A DNA stretch of 64,000 bases. Source: Thiothrix fructosivorans (GTDB taxonomy: Bacteria > Pseudomonadota > Gammaproteobacteria > Thiotrichales > Thiotrichaceae). Below are positions 8,664 to 17,269 of this stretch, piece by piece; position 1 is the first letter of the stretch, and the number at the start of each line of letters is the position of its first letter. The position numbers and the translations under genes were made by a program. The notes under the pieces were generated by a model. That model was not told the DNA's origin. It saw nothing but the letters and a program-made list of their open reading frames with translations, and ran no database searches. The stretch lies in the NCBI RefSeq assembly GCF_017349355.1, contig NZ_JAFMPM010000006.1, positions 744,001 through 808,000 on the forward strand, read 5' to 3'.

Positions 8664-9609
8664 TAAAAATTTGAAATCCAGTACTGTTACTTTCACTCCT
8701 CTCCACCTCAAACCCAAACCCATTCCTCTCACACTCCCCCAACACAAACCCTAGCCCCAACCCATGCCCATTCACCTTAAAACTCTGCCCACTCCCCCGC
8801 ATCACCGCTTCAATCTGCTCCGCCGTCATTCCCACCCCATTATCTTTCACCGCAATAACTATCTGATTACCCAAGATTTCAGCCGTAACCCTAACCTCGC
8901 CCCCCGACTGATCCCCGAACCGCTCTTCCACCGCCTCCAACGCATTCTTCACCAAGTTATGAATAATCAGATAAGTCGCCCCGGTGCGTTCTTCAAAACG
9001 GTACTGTGCCGCCTCCGCCGGGAACATCACCGACAACGCCACTTGCGGGTAGGATTGCCCATGCCCTATTAATAAACGCACGTCGTCTTGCAATTCCGCC
9101 AGCGAAAGCGTGCGGGTAGTCGCTAGCTTGTTGCCTATCCCATCCAATATCAAATGGGTCACTTGGGTCATATACCCCAAGGCTTTTTCCAAGCGGTCTA
9201 TGTCTTTAGGCATAGCCACCGGGGAATAGCGCAAGTTATCCACCGACATGTTGGCAATGCCAATCAGGTTATTCATTTCATGGGTAACAACGCGGACAGA
9301 ATGTCCAACAGCAGCATCGCGCTGCAAAGACTGTGCTTCGCGTTCAATCAAAGTGCAGTGCAATTGCGCCGTAAACAATTCCTGCAATTCAGCGTGTAAC
9401 GCGTGACCAAACCTAAAAAATAATGCCGCCAACCCCACATAGCCCAGCAACCAATACCCGGAGGGAATAGCGCTGCAAAAGACCCCACCCAGTAAAAATA
9501 CCACCGTTATCAGGATCATGGGCAAGATCACTTGCACCAACAAACGGTAATAATGCCGCCGTAAATAAGCATTCCACGCCTCATCCTGAATCGGTGGTTG
9601 TACCTGCAT
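8647..9609 (-). CDS. Membrane-bound sensor histidine kinase
   Basis: The 320-residue kinase should phosphorylate the response regulator encoded 19 bp upstream. Two hydrophobic segments (about 25-48 and 50-68) form a membrane hairpin with almost no external loop. There is no separate sensor domain, so sensing is probably within or near the membrane. The phospho-accepting His is H110 in VVTHEMNNLIG. The ATPase domain has an N-box (NLVKNALEA, N222), G1 (DNGVG, 257-261) and G2 (GHGLGLGF, 281-288). Its stop codon lies in the TTATTAG array. The kinase follows the regulator in the same direction, so the two form an operon. The signal sensed is unknown. Confidence 0.88.
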   Translation of the reverse strand: MQVQPPIQDEAWNAYLRRHYYRLLVQVILPMILITVVFLLGGVFCSAIPSGYWLLGYVGLAALFFRFGHALHAELQELFTAQLHCTLIEREAQSLQRDAAVGHSVRVVTHEMNNLIGIANMSVDNLRYSPVAMPKDIDRLEKALGYMTQVTHLILDGIGNKLATTRTLSLAELQDDVRLLIGHGQSYPQVALSVMFPAEAAQYRFEERTGATYLIIHNLVKNALEAVEERFGDQSGGEVRVTAEILGNQIVIAVKDNGVGMTAEQIEAVMRGSGQSFKVNGHGLGLGFVLGECERNGFGFEVERSESNSTGFQIFIITNN

Positions 9610-9628
9610 GAATCCTCACTGGGTCAAG

Positions 9629-10261
9629 TTACAACACCCCTAAACGTGTCGCGGCCTGCACCGCTTCTGTCCGATTACGCGCATGGAGGGTGCGTAAAAT
9701 CGCACTCACGTGCAATTTTACCGTGCCATCCGAACAATGCAGACGGCTAGCAATGGTTTTATTGGGCAACCCTTCCGCCATCAAGCGCATGACTTCGCGT
9801 TGACGCGGGGTCAAACCGCTGTTATCGGTCGGTGGGGCTTTCGTTTCAGCACGTTGGCGCACCTCGGCTAACATCGACGGCGAAATATAAATTTCACCCG
9901 CCAAAATCAAATGCAAAGCGTTTTTGACATCGCCTACGCCCGCTGATTTAGCGATATAACCCCGCGCACCCTTGGCAAGGGCTTGATTCATCATCTCTGA
10001 ATTGTCCGAACCGGACATAATGACAATCGGTGTCTCCACCGCAACGCTGGCGTGCAACGTCTCTAAGCCCGCCACACCGCTTTGTCCCGGTAAAAAAACA
10101 TCCAACATAATCAAATCGAACGGCGCATATTGACGCACCACACCTTCGGCTTCTTCCACCGAACCAACTTCAAATACCGCAGCACTGGGGTAAAAGCGTT
10201 CGAGCAGACTGCCTAACGCTTCACGAAATAACGGGTGATCATCCACAATCAAAATACGCAT
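9629..10261 (-). CDS. NarL/FixJ-type response regulator
   Basis: The product has 210 residues, with the start taken at MRILIVDDHPLFREAL (10261); the frame extends 12 codons upstream but receiver homology begins here. The receiver has the acidic pair D7/D8, phospho-acceptor D54 (FDLIMLDVFLPGQSG) and K105. The C-terminal LuxR helix-turn-helix starts GLTPRQREVMRLMAEGLPNKTIA. It lies 19 bp upstream of the histidine kinase and is evidently its partner. A close paralogue without a kinase lies at 411-1058; the DNA-recognition helices (NRTEAV, DGTVKLHVSAILR versus GGTVKLHVSAILR) are nearly identical, so the two may share target sites. Confidence 0.9.
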   Translation of the reverse strand: MRILIVDDHPLFREALGSLLERFYPSAAVFEVGSVEEAEGVVRQYAPFDLIMLDVFLPGQSGVAGLETLHASVAVETPIVIMSGSDNSEMMNQALAKGARGYIAKSAGVGDVKNALHLILAGEIYISPSMLAEVRQRAETKAPPTDNSGLTPRQREVMRLMAEGLPNKTIASRLHCSDGTVKLHVSAILRTLHARNRTEAVQAATRLGVL

Positions 10262-10396
10262 GATTAAGCCCCTTGACACACTTCTCACAACACTCAAAAG
10301 GTATGCCTAATAGTATAGATATTTAGGGGTAAAATTCGACAACAGATGTAACCTTTAATAGATTTTTTGATGACAATTTGACTTATCGCAGCATTT

Positions 10397-11278
10397 TTAG
10401 GCGTTTGCTATACTATTCCGCAACACCCCAACCCCCGCCACCTCACATTCCACCACATCCCCCGGCAACAAATACTCCGGCGGTTCACGCACAAACCCCA
10501 CGCCACTCGGCGTACCCGTCGCAATCACATCGCCCGCCTCCAACGTCATCCCCCGCGACAACCATTCAATAATCGTTGCCACATCAAAAATCATATTACG
10601 CGTACTCGAAGCCTGTTTCGTCACCCCATTCACCCGACAGGCAATTGCCAACGCCTGCGGATCAGCAATCTCATCCGCCGTCACAATCCACGGCCCCATC
10701 GGGCAACCGCCGTCGATGCTTTTGCCCAGAAAATACTGTTTGTGGTTCAACTGAATATCCCGCGCACTCACGTCATTAATCACCGTGTAACCAAACACAT
10801 GCGCCAACGCATTCTCACGGCTGATCTTTTTACCGCCCTTGCCCAACACCACCCCCAGTTCCGCCTCCCAATCCAATTGCGAGCACGTATCAGGGTCAAA
10901 CGGAATCATCGCCTCATGCCCAATCACACTGGTCGGGCATTTAGTAAACACAATCGGGTATTGCGGCGCTTTGCCGGTGCGCCCGATTTGGTTTGCGGTT
11001 TCTTGCGCATGTTCCAGATAATTCAGCCCCAAACACATCACGTTTTTACGCGGACGCGGAATCGGTGCAAGCAAGGTCACGTCCGCCAATGGCACACGCA
11101 TTGCCGCCGTCAAAGTGTTACGCACCGCCGGTAAGTCGATCCCGCTGTCGATCAACGCCAGCATATCGCGCCACACGGGTTGATCAAACGCCGCATCCAA
11201 CGCCGGAAGCAGGGCAATTTCCGCCTCGACAATGCCGACAAAACGCTGGTTCTGATACTGACAACTGATTAATTTCAT
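10397..11278 (-). CDS. Fumarylacetoacetate hydrolase-family protein
   Basis: The product has 293 residues from the ATG at 11278 (MKLISCQYQNQRFVG). It has the FAH fold pattern: CLGLNYLEHAQE, KCPTSVIGHEAMIPF, then the metal-binding Glu pair in LDWEAELGVVLGK and the Asp in YTVINDVSARDIQ, and finally GDVIATGTPSGVGF near the C-terminus. Members cleave or decarboxylate beta-diketo acids; the subgroup resembles acylpyruvate hydrolase and 2-hydroxyhepta-2,4-diene-1,7-dioate isomerase. The substrate cannot be told from sequence. It stands alone, divergent from the CorC-type gene at 11377, with about 100 bp of shared promoter space. Confidence 0.87.
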   Translation of the reverse strand: MKLISCQYQNQRFVGIVEAEIALLPALDAAFDQPVWRDMLALIDSGIDLPAVRNTLTAAMRVPLADVTLLAPIPRPRKNVMCLGLNYLEHAQETANQIGRTGKAPQYPIVFTKCPTSVIGHEAMIPFDPDTCSQLDWEAELGVVLGKGGKKISRENALAHVFGYTVINDVSARDIQLNHKQYFLGKSIDGGCPMGPWIVTADEIADPQALAIACRVNGVTKQASSTRNMIFDVATIIEWLSRGMTLEAGDVIATGTPSGVGFVREPPEYLLPGDVVECEVAGVGVLRNSIANA

Positions 11279-11376
11279 GGATTTAGACCAAAAGTGTGGG
11301 TGAAGTAGCGGAAATAATAACAATCGCAGGTACAATGCCGCCATCCTTTTTATAACAGCACGGAACACACAGTCTC

Positions 11377-12684
11377 ATGGACATTGCCATTTTATTTGGC
11401 TTGATCTTATTAAACGGCTTTTTTGCCATGTCAGAAATGGCACTGGTCGCCGCCCGCAAAGCCCGCCTCCAAAACCTTGCTCAGCAAGGTGACAAAGCCG
11501 CCGCTACCGCCCTGCGTTTGGGCGAAGACCCCACCTATTTTATGTCAGCGGTACAAATCGGCATTACTTCCATCGGCGTATTAAACGGTATCGTCGGGGA
11601 AGCCGCCCTCAGCCCACCCTTCAGCACTTGGCTGCAAAGCTGGGGCATGACCGCAGAGATTGCCACTCCACTAGCCACTGTACTGGTCGTGGTCAGCATC
11701 ACTTATTTCTCTATCGTATTTGGTGAACTCGCCCCCAAGCGCATCGGGCAAATCAGCCCCGAAGCGATTGCGCGTTTCGTGGCTCGCCCCATGTTCATGC
11801 TCGCCATTATTGCCAAACCGTTTGTATTGCTGCTATCCGGTTCGACCCGTTTACTCCTGAAACTCTTGGGCATCAAAGATGACGGCAATGGCGGTGTCAC
11901 CGAAGAAGACATCCACCTATTACTCAGCGAAGGCTCGGACGCAGGCGTGATCGAACACCAAGAACACCAAATGGTACGCAATGTCTTCCGCTTGGATGAT
12001 CGTCAAATCGCCTCGTTCATGATTCCACGCAACGACGTCGTGTTTCTGGATGCCAACAAATCGCTGGAAGACAACCTCAGCCAAGTGGAAGCGCACCGTT
12101 ACACACGTTTTCCCGTGGTGCGTGGCAACTGGGAAGAAGTGCTCGGCATCGTCAGCACCAGCCACTTACTGAATCAGATGTTGCGCGGCGAACAGCCCAG
12201 CCTCACCGAAAACCTCAAACCTGCCGTGTTCGTGCCCGAATCGCTTACCGGCATGGAATTGCTGGAAAACTTCAAAGATTCCGGCGGACAAATGGTGTTC
12301 ATTATCGACGAATACGGTGAAGTGCAAGGCATTGTCACCCTGCACGACATGATGGAAGCGATTACCGGCGAATTCAAACCGCAGCATCAGGACGATGCGT
12401 GGGCAGTACAACGTGACGATGGCAGTTGGTTGCTGGATGGTTTGATTCCTGTACCCGAACTCAAAGACCGCTTAGGCTTACGCACTGTCCCCGAAGAAGA
12501 CAAAGGGCGTTACCACACCCTCAGCGGCATGTTGATGCTGATTTTAGGGCGCTTACCGCAAACCGCCGACCATTGCGACTGGGAAGGCTGGCGGCTGGAA
12601 GTGGTGGATATGGACGGCACACGCATCGACAAAGTGCTTGCCTATGCGGTAGTGCCGGAGATAAATGCTCTGTCAGGCGATTAA
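11377..12684 (+). CDS. HlyC/CorC (CNNM-type) membrane transporter protein
   Basis: The 435-residue inner-membrane protein has three parts. An N-terminal DUF21 region (1-180) carries several hydrophobic helices and starts MDIAILFGLILLNGFFAMSEMALVAARKARLQ, the family hallmark. A CBS pair (about 205-335) contains MIPRNDVVFLD, RYTRFPVVRG and VFIIDEYGEVQGIVTLHDMMEAITGE. A C-terminal CorC_HlyC domain (about 345-430) contains DGSWLLDGLIPVPEL. Relatives are linked to magnesium or cobalt efflux or to divalent-cation homeostasis; the old name hemolysin is misleading. The end overlaps the convergent TauE gene by 12 bp. Confidence 0.9.
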   Translation: MDIAILFGLILLNGFFAMSEMALVAARKARLQNLAQQGDKAAATALRLGEDPTYFMSAVQIGITSIGVLNGIVGEAALSPPFSTWLQSWGMTAEIATPLATVLVVVSITYFSIVFGELAPKRIGQISPEAIARFVARPMFMLAIIAKPFVLLLSGSTRLLLKLLGIKDDGNGGVTEEDIHLLLSEGSDAGVIEHQEHQMVRNVFRLDDRQIASFMIPRNDVVFLDANKSLEDNLSQVEAHRYTRFPVVRGNWEEVLGIVSTSHLLNQMLRGEQPSLTENLKPAVFVPESLTGMELLENFKDSGGQMVFIIDEYGEVQGIVTLHDMMEAITGEFKPQHQDDAWAVQRDDGSWLLDGLIPVPELKDRLGLRTVPEEDKGRYHTLSGMLMLILGRLPQTADHCDWEGWRLEVVDMDGTRIDKVLAYAVVPEINALSGD

Positions 12685-13473
12685 ACCGCTAATGCCGTCA
12701 ACCATCAGCTTGCAACCCGTGATGAACAGAAACACGTAAGCCACTTGGAAAAACTGCTTTTCCGGCACACGGTGATGCAGTTTGTAACCCAACCAAATGC
12801 CAAACGCCGCAATCGGCAGCAACAATACGGACGTACCCACATTCGCGCTGTTGAACTGCCCCAAGGCGGCGTAAGGAATCAGCTTCACGTAATTCACGAT
12901 AGTAAAAAACAGCACCGTGGTCGCCTGATACACCGTTTTATCTAACTTTTGCGGCAATAGGTAAATATTCACCGGGGGGCCGCCCGCATGAGCCACAAAA
13001 CTGGTGAACCCCGCAATGCTGCCCCAAACTAGCCCCGATTTTGCCCCCGGCTTGCCTATCGCAAAGCGTTGGAACGGCTTAAACCAATAATTCAGCGCAA
13101 ACCCGACCGCAATCAGCCCCACCAACAAGCGCACATCGCTGGCACGAAAATACTTGAAGGTGAACGCACCGATCACAATACCAAGAATGGCAGCAGGCAA
13201 CAATTGCTGAAGGTGCGCCCACGACCAGCGCCGCCAGAAGGCTTTCAGCGCCATCAAATCCATCACGCACAGAATCGGCAATAAAATCGCCGCCGCTTGC
13301 GCGGGTGGCATGGAGAGCGCCATTAATGGCACGCCCAACACACCCAAACCGCCGCCCATGCCACCTTTGGAGATGCCCACAATCAACAAGGCAAGCACCG
13401 CCATCGCCAAGGCGAAACCGTCAAACAGGAACGTGATTAACGACACGGCTGATACGCTCCATTCGGCCAACAC
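12673..13473 (-). CDS. TauE/SafE-family sulfite/organosulfonate exporter
   Basis: The 266-residue multi-pass membrane protein has the family start LLIVGISKGGMGGGLGVLGVPLM, a central AGFTSFVAHAGGPPVNIYLLPQKL segment and the closing helix VAYVFLFITGCKLMVDGI. TauE/SafE proteins move sulfite, sulfoacetate or similar anions across the inner membrane. The GTG start at 13473 puts 37 bp inside the next gene (13437-14618); a start nearer 13404 is possible, since family members often begin close to that segment. Overlap with the upstream gene on the same strand suggests joint expression. Confidence 0.85.
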   Translation of the reverse strand: MLAEWSVSAVSLITFLFDGFALAMAVLALLIVGISKGGMGGGLGVLGVPLMALSMPPAQAAAILLPILCVMDLMALKAFWRRWSWAHLQQLLPAAILGIVIGAFTFKYFRASDVRLLVGLIAVGFALNYWFKPFQRFAIGKPGAKSGLVWGSIAGFTSFVAHAGGPPVNIYLLPQKLDKTVYQATTVLFFTIVNYVKLIPYAALGQFNSANVGTSVLLLPIAAFGIWLGYKLHHRVPEKQFFQVAYVFLFITGCKLMVDGISGLIA

Positions 13474-14618
13474 GGCGATGACAACGATTCGCCCAAATTC
13501 GCCGCCTGCAAGCGTTCCCGCACTTCCAACAAACGGCTCACCAAACCTTCTTCCACCGCTGCGTAAGCTGCCGAATCCACTTGGCGTTTCACCACAATCC
13601 CCAACAATTCGGTGATCGCATTGCCGACCGAATTCTGCGAAATCGTCACCACCAAGCGCCCCTTGTCGTCACGGAACATGATTTGTTTGTACGCCGGTCG
13701 CCAGCGAATATCGTTAGCAAACTGCGGATCTTGAATCACTTTTTCACGCAAATCCCGTGCAACGCGCACAAAACGCTGGTTACCCAGCAGTACGTCGTCA
13801 ATTTGATTGGCGAAATTGGCATTATCCGGCACACGCACTTCGCCCGTTGCCACCATCGAGAAAAAGGTGCGGTAAAAATCCAAAAAGCCGCGTAACACTT
13901 GCTCGTATTCGTACCAGAAATACTGATCTTGCAAGCGTTCTGCGCCGCCAATGACTTCCCAGCATGGCAAGCCTTGCGGATAGCCCGTCAATTGCAGCGA
14001 TGCAGCTTCGGTGGGGAGCAGCTTAAGGATTTGCAAATCCAATACTTCCAAAAACTTGCCGTAAGCCTCGCTCAATTGGCGCAAAAACAGGGTGTTATGT
14101 CCACTGTCGGTGAGGTTGGGGTTATTCGCATCCGCTTCCTTGGCGTCGCGCAATTGCGCCATCGGGAATACCATAAAGTGGTTGTGAATCATGCGGATGC
14201 TGGGGACACCCGGCTTGTTCAAAGGCCAAGTCGAATCGAGACTCGCCTCCCCGCACAAAATCAGGTGTTCAGCGGGGTCGGGGTATTTCTCAAACATGTA
14301 ATCGCAGATGATTTGCGTCATCTTCGACCAGACCTTTTTTTCTTGACGCTTCATCTGGTCACGGCGCACCGGGCGACCGAGCGGATCAAGAATACGGCGG
14401 GAGGAATCCAAAATAATCGAGGTGTCGAATTCCACGCTATGCCCGACCAGCTTACGGTACAACAGCAAGTCTTCGGGGGTGCGGAATAGCCCATTTTCCT
14501 CTGCCAGATTTTTCAGGTTGGCGGGGCTATTGAAGAATTCCACCTGCGTCATGCCATCAGGCACTTTCAGGGACATTTGCGGGCAAGGTGTGGCGATTTC
14601 ACGAGGCGTTGTTTTCAT
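13437..14618 (-). CDS. Conserved-looking protein of unknown function
   Basis: The 393-residue soluble protein has no signal peptide and no membrane helix. I do not recognise the family. Features to note are a compact first half with EFDTSIILDSSRRILDPLGRPVRR, a His-Asn-His motif in RMIHNHFMVFP near residue 145, and a helix-rich second half (YEYEQVLRGFLDFYRTFFSMVATGEV). The last codons are Cys-rich and overlap the start of the TauE gene. The ATG at 14618 is the first in the frame and opens a Thr/Pro-rich start before VPDGMTQVEFF. The HNHF motif recalls metal or nucleotide enzymes such as HIT-fold transferases, but that is not established. Confidence 0.6.
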   Translation of the reverse strand: MKTTPREIATPCPQMSLKVPDGMTQVEFFNSPANLKNLAEENGLFRTPEDLLLYRKLVGHSVEFDTSIILDSSRRILDPLGRPVRRDQMKRQEKKVWSKMTQIICDYMFEKYPDPAEHLILCGEASLDSTWPLNKPGVPSIRMIHNHFMVFPMAQLRDAKEADANNPNLTDSGHNTLFLRQLSEAYGKFLEVLDLQILKLLPTEAASLQLTGYPQGLPCWEVIGGAERLQDQYFWYEYEQVLRGFLDFYRTFFSMVATGEVRVPDNANFANQIDDVLLGNQRFVRVARDLREKVIQDPQFANDIRWRPAYKQIMFRDDKGRLVVTISQNSVGNAITELLGIVVKRQVDSAAYAAVEEGLVSRLLEVRERLQAANLGESLSSPCWPNGAYQPCR

Positions 14619-14660
14619 GGGTGCTGCATCACTGTCGTTATAGGAAAAGTCGGGTATGTT

Positions 14661-15050
14661 TTAACCCGAACGGAACAGGTATACAAGCAGCAAAGCAAAC
14701 ACCGCAATCAAAAACCAACCGCCTAATTCTTCCCAAAGCATCTTGAGAAAACTGGGTTTGGGTGCAGCTTTTTTCTGCTCTGTTTTGGTATTAATAGCTT
14801 TGAGCAATTCATCTTTGACCTGTTGGTGCAAATCTTCGTGCATACCGGGTACAGGTCGCGCATCGACCAACGTCGTGACCATGTGTTCTTTGATCCCCTC
14901 TTTAAGACCCGCGTACATGCCTTCCTCACGCCCCTGTTTCAAACCTGTACCGAAACCTGTTTTAAAACCTTCTGCGCGACCACGCTCTAAGCCTAGCCGG
15001 TAAGCAAACCATGCGACTACCAGCGCAACTGCTGCAAATACAACACTCAT
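14661..15050 (-). CDS. Small membrane protein with Gx3G heptad-like repeat
   Basis: The product has about 129 residues from the ATG at 15050, with GGAAG 9 nt upstream; the frame extends six codons further. One helix at the N-terminus (VVFAAVALVVAWFAYRLGLERG) and one at the C-terminus (GGWFLIAVFALLLVYLFRSG) should span the membrane. Between them lies a repeat with Gly every fourth residue (GLERGRAEG, GFGTGLKQGREEG, GLKEG), the deca-GX3 pattern known from Yae1-type proteins, then a charged helix. Function is unknown. Confidence 0.55.
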   Translation of the reverse strand: MSVVFAAVALVVAWFAYRLGLERGRAEGFKTGFGTGLKQGREEGMYAGLKEGIKEHMVTTLVDARPVPGMHEDLHQQVKDELLKAINTKTEQKKAAPKPSFLKMLWEELGGWFLIAVFALLLVYLFRSG

Positions 15051-15237
15051 GGAACACGACTTCCTCATCAGACATAGGACACAACGCAGGGGTATTCTGC
15101 CACCTCAGAATAGTAGCAAAGTCTCAGCGGATGCCAGATTCTTTTGCTGACGTGCGTGCATTCCCGATGATTGGCTCTACGCTGACTTGTGCTAAACTGA
15201 CACGCACTTTTTTTGAGACTGAAAACGAGAGTTCGAC

Positions 15238-15987
15238 ATGGCCGGTCATAGTAAATGGGCAAACATCAAGCATCAAAAAGCCTCCGCTGATAAGAAGCGC
15301 GGCAAAATCTGGACGAAAATCATCCGCGAAATCACCGTCGCCGCACGCGAAGGCAAAACCTCCGACCCCAACGCCAATCCGCGCTTGCGCCTCGCCGTGG
15401 ATAAAGGTTTGAGTGCCAATATGACACGCGACACCATCGAAAAAGCCTGCAAACGCGGCGCGGGCGAAACGAATACGGACAACTACGTGGAAGTGCGCTA
15501 CGAAGGTTATGGCCCCGGTGGTATTGCAGTGATCGTCGAAACCATGACCGATAACGTCAACCGTACCGTGGGCGAAGTGCGCCACGCGCTCACCAAACAC
15601 GGCGGCAACCTCGGCACCAACGGCTCAGTAGCGTTCCAATTCAAGAAAATCGGCGTGATGAATTTCGCTCCCGGTCTGGATGAAGAAAAGCTCATGGAAG
15701 CCGCCCTCGAAGCCGGTGCAGACGACATTCAGATGGACGACGATGGTTCGGCTGAAATCGTGACTACGCCCGAAGATTTTGCGGCGGTCAAAACAGCCCT
15801 GATTGCAGCAGGTTTCACGCCGGATCACGATGAAGTCACCATGCGTGCTGACAACCTCACCGCCGTCGAAGGTGATACGGCATCTAAGCTATTGAAAATG
15901 ATCGACATGCTCGAAGACTTGGACGACGTGCAAGAAGTCTTCACCAATGCCGACTTCAACGATACCGATTTAGCGGCGCATGGTTAA
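15238..15987 (+). CDS. yebC: YebC/PmpR (TACO1)-family protein
   Basis: The product has 249 residues and is typical in length. The start [28 protein letters not shown] is the family signature, followed by [19 protein letters not shown] in the middle and [12 protein letters not shown] near the end. Family members are described as DNA-binding regulators (PmpR) and, more recently, as ribosome-associated factors helping translation through difficult sequences. It is the first gene of yebC-ruvC-ruvA: the ruvC start follows its stop with no gap. This order is common in gammaproteobacteria. Confidence 0.95.
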   Translation: MAGHSKWANIKHQKASADKKRGKIWTKIIREITVAAREGKTSDPNANPRLRLAVDKGLSANMTRDTIEKACKRGAGETNTDNYVEVRYEGYGPGGIAVIVETMTDNVNRTVGEVRHALTKHGGNLGTNGSVAFQFKKIGVMNFAPGLDEEKLMEAALEAGADDIQMDDDGSAEIVTTPEDFAAVKTALIAAGFTPDHDEVTMRADNLTAVEGDTASKLLKMIDMLEDLDDVQEVFTNADFNDTDLAAHG

Positions 15988-16491
15988 GTGACCACACGCC
16001 GTATTCTAGGCATTGACCCCGGTTCACGGATCACGGGAATCGGGATTATCGATACGGATGGGCGACGCAATCAGCACGTTTTCAGCACATGCTTGCGCTT
16101 AGGCGATGCATCTTTTCCCGAACGGCTAGGGACAATTTTCAGCGAACTCAGCCGCATTATTCGCGAATACCAACCGCTGGAAATGGCGATTGAAAGCGTA
16201 TTCGTCTCCAACAACCCCGCATCGGCACTCAAATTGGGGCAAGCGCGGGGTGCGGCGATTTGCGCGGGGGTGATAGCCGGATTGCCCGTTGCCGAATACA
16301 GCCCCAAAGAAGTCAAACAAGCCACTGTAGGCAAGGGCGGCGCAGATAAAGCCCAAGTGCAACACATGGTCAAGCTGCTGCTCAGTTTGCAAGGACGTTT
16401 ACAGGTCGATACAGCGGATGCGCTGGCGGTGGCATTGTGCCATGCTCATGCGAGCCATTTGCAACATCGTCTGAGGAGTACCGTAGCATGA
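15988..16491 (+). CDS. ruvC: Crossover junction endodeoxyribonuclease RuvC
   Basis: The product has 167 residues. RuvC cuts Holliday junctions symmetrically at the end of recombinational repair. The catalytic acid residues are in [15 protein letters not shown] (Asp in the first strand), [14 protein letters not shown] (Glu), and [13 protein letters not shown] (paired Asp region). The GTG start directly follows the yebC stop and the TGA stop overlaps the ruvA ATG, so the three genes are translationally coupled. Confidence 0.95.
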   Translation: MTTRRILGIDPGSRITGIGIIDTDGRRNQHVFSTCLRLGDASFPERLGTIFSELSRIIREYQPLEMAIESVFVSNNPASALKLGQARGAAICAGVIAGLPVAEYSPKEVKQATVGKGGADKAQVQHMVKLLLSLQGRLQVDTADALAVALCHAHASHLQHRLRSTVA

Positions 16492-17090
16492 TCGGATTAT
16501 TACGCGGCAAACTGCTAATCAAACAACCACCGGATTTAATGCTGGACGTAAACGGCGTGGGCTACGAAGTCCAAGCCTCGATGACCACCTTTTACGACCT
16601 GCCAGAATTACACGCGGAAGTCACCCTCTACACCCATTTCGTGGTGCGCGAAGATGCGCAATTGCTGTACGGCTTTAGCTCACAAACCGAACGTGAACTC
16701 TTCCGTCACTTGCTCAAAGTGAATGGTGTGGGGCCGAAGATGGCGCTGGCGATTGTGTCAGGGATGAACCCACTTGAATTCAACCAAGTGATTCACGCCG
16801 CTGACATTGCCCGCTTGAGCCGCATCCCCGGTGTTGGCAAGAAAACCGCTGAACGCTTGGTGATTGAGTTGCGCGATCGTTTACCCAAATCGGATGGGTA
16901 CGAAGCGGGGACAAGCACTCACGCCGCCCCTGCCTTGCCGAGCGTATCTGCTAGCGATGAAGCGATAAATGCACTGCTGGCATTGGGTTACAAACCCGCG
17001 CAAGCCAGTCAAATGATTGCCGCTTACGAAGATCAGGGCTTGAGTGTCGAAGACATGATCCGCCAAGCGCTTCGCGCCAGTCTGAAATAA
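16488..17090 (+). CDS. ruvA: Holliday junction DNA helicase subunit RuvA
   Basis: The product has 200 residues from the ATG at 16488, overlapping the ruvC stop (ATGA). It starts [28 protein letters not shown], has the helix-hairpin-helix pair [15 protein letters not shown] and [21 protein letters not shown], and ends with the domain III helix ([20 protein letters not shown]) that contacts RuvB. RuvA holds the junction in square form for branch migration. ruvB does not follow: the next 470 bp contain no gene and the next gene is on the other strand, so ruvB must be elsewhere. Confidence 0.96.
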   Translation: MIGLLRGKLLIKQPPDLMLDVNGVGYEVQASMTTFYDLPELHAEVTLYTHFVVREDAQLLYGFSSQTERELFRHLLKVNGVGPKMALAIVSGMNPLEFNQVIHAADIARLSRIPGVGKKTAERLVIELRDRLPKSDGYEAGTSTHAAPALPSVSASDEAINALLALGYKPAQASQMIAAYEDQGLSVEDMIRQALRASLK

Positions 17091-17106
17091 TCCCGCGATT
17101 GTCACC

Positions 17107-17155
17107 TGACACCCGCGTGTCATGCGTAAAGTGTCAAACCTGTCACATTTTGACA
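17107..17155 (+). promoter_or_regulatory. Two TGTCA/TGACA dyads, possible enhancer sites for the sigma-54 promoter
   Basis: Dyad 1 is TGACAC-CCGC-GTGTCA (17107-17122). Dyad 2 is TGTCA-CATTT-TGACA (17141-17155), the core of a longer perfect repeat from 17136 to 17160. They share half-sites and lie roughly 115-165 bp before the predicted RNA start, where bacterial enhancer-binding proteins usually bind. Dyad 2 could instead, or also, fold as the end of the ruvA transcript, though no T-run follows. Confidence 0.5.
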
Positions 17156-17242
17156 GGTTTAGCGCCTGCCACAACTTGCCATTTATCCCGCAAATCCACC
17201 TTATAATCAGTAAAATGAATGACTTGCGTTTTTAAACGTGGG

Positions 17243-17259
17243 TTGGCACGCACGTTGCA
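17243..17259 (+). promoter_or_regulatory. Sigma-54 (RpoN) promoter, near-consensus
   Basis: TTGGCACGCACGTTGCA matches the consensus YTGGCACGrNNNTTGCW at all but the weak r position, with exactly 10 bp between the GG (17245-17246) and GC (17257-17258) elements. The predicted start of transcription is about 17270. No protein gene lies downstream on this strand before the terminator at 17525. Confidence 0.85.
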
Positions 17260-17269
17260 ATATCACTTA

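Noticed and set aside
17136-17160. Perfect 10-bp hairpin as the ruvA terminator only
   Set aside because: No T-run follows, and the half-site is shared with the dyad at 17107-17122, so a regulatory site is at least as likely.
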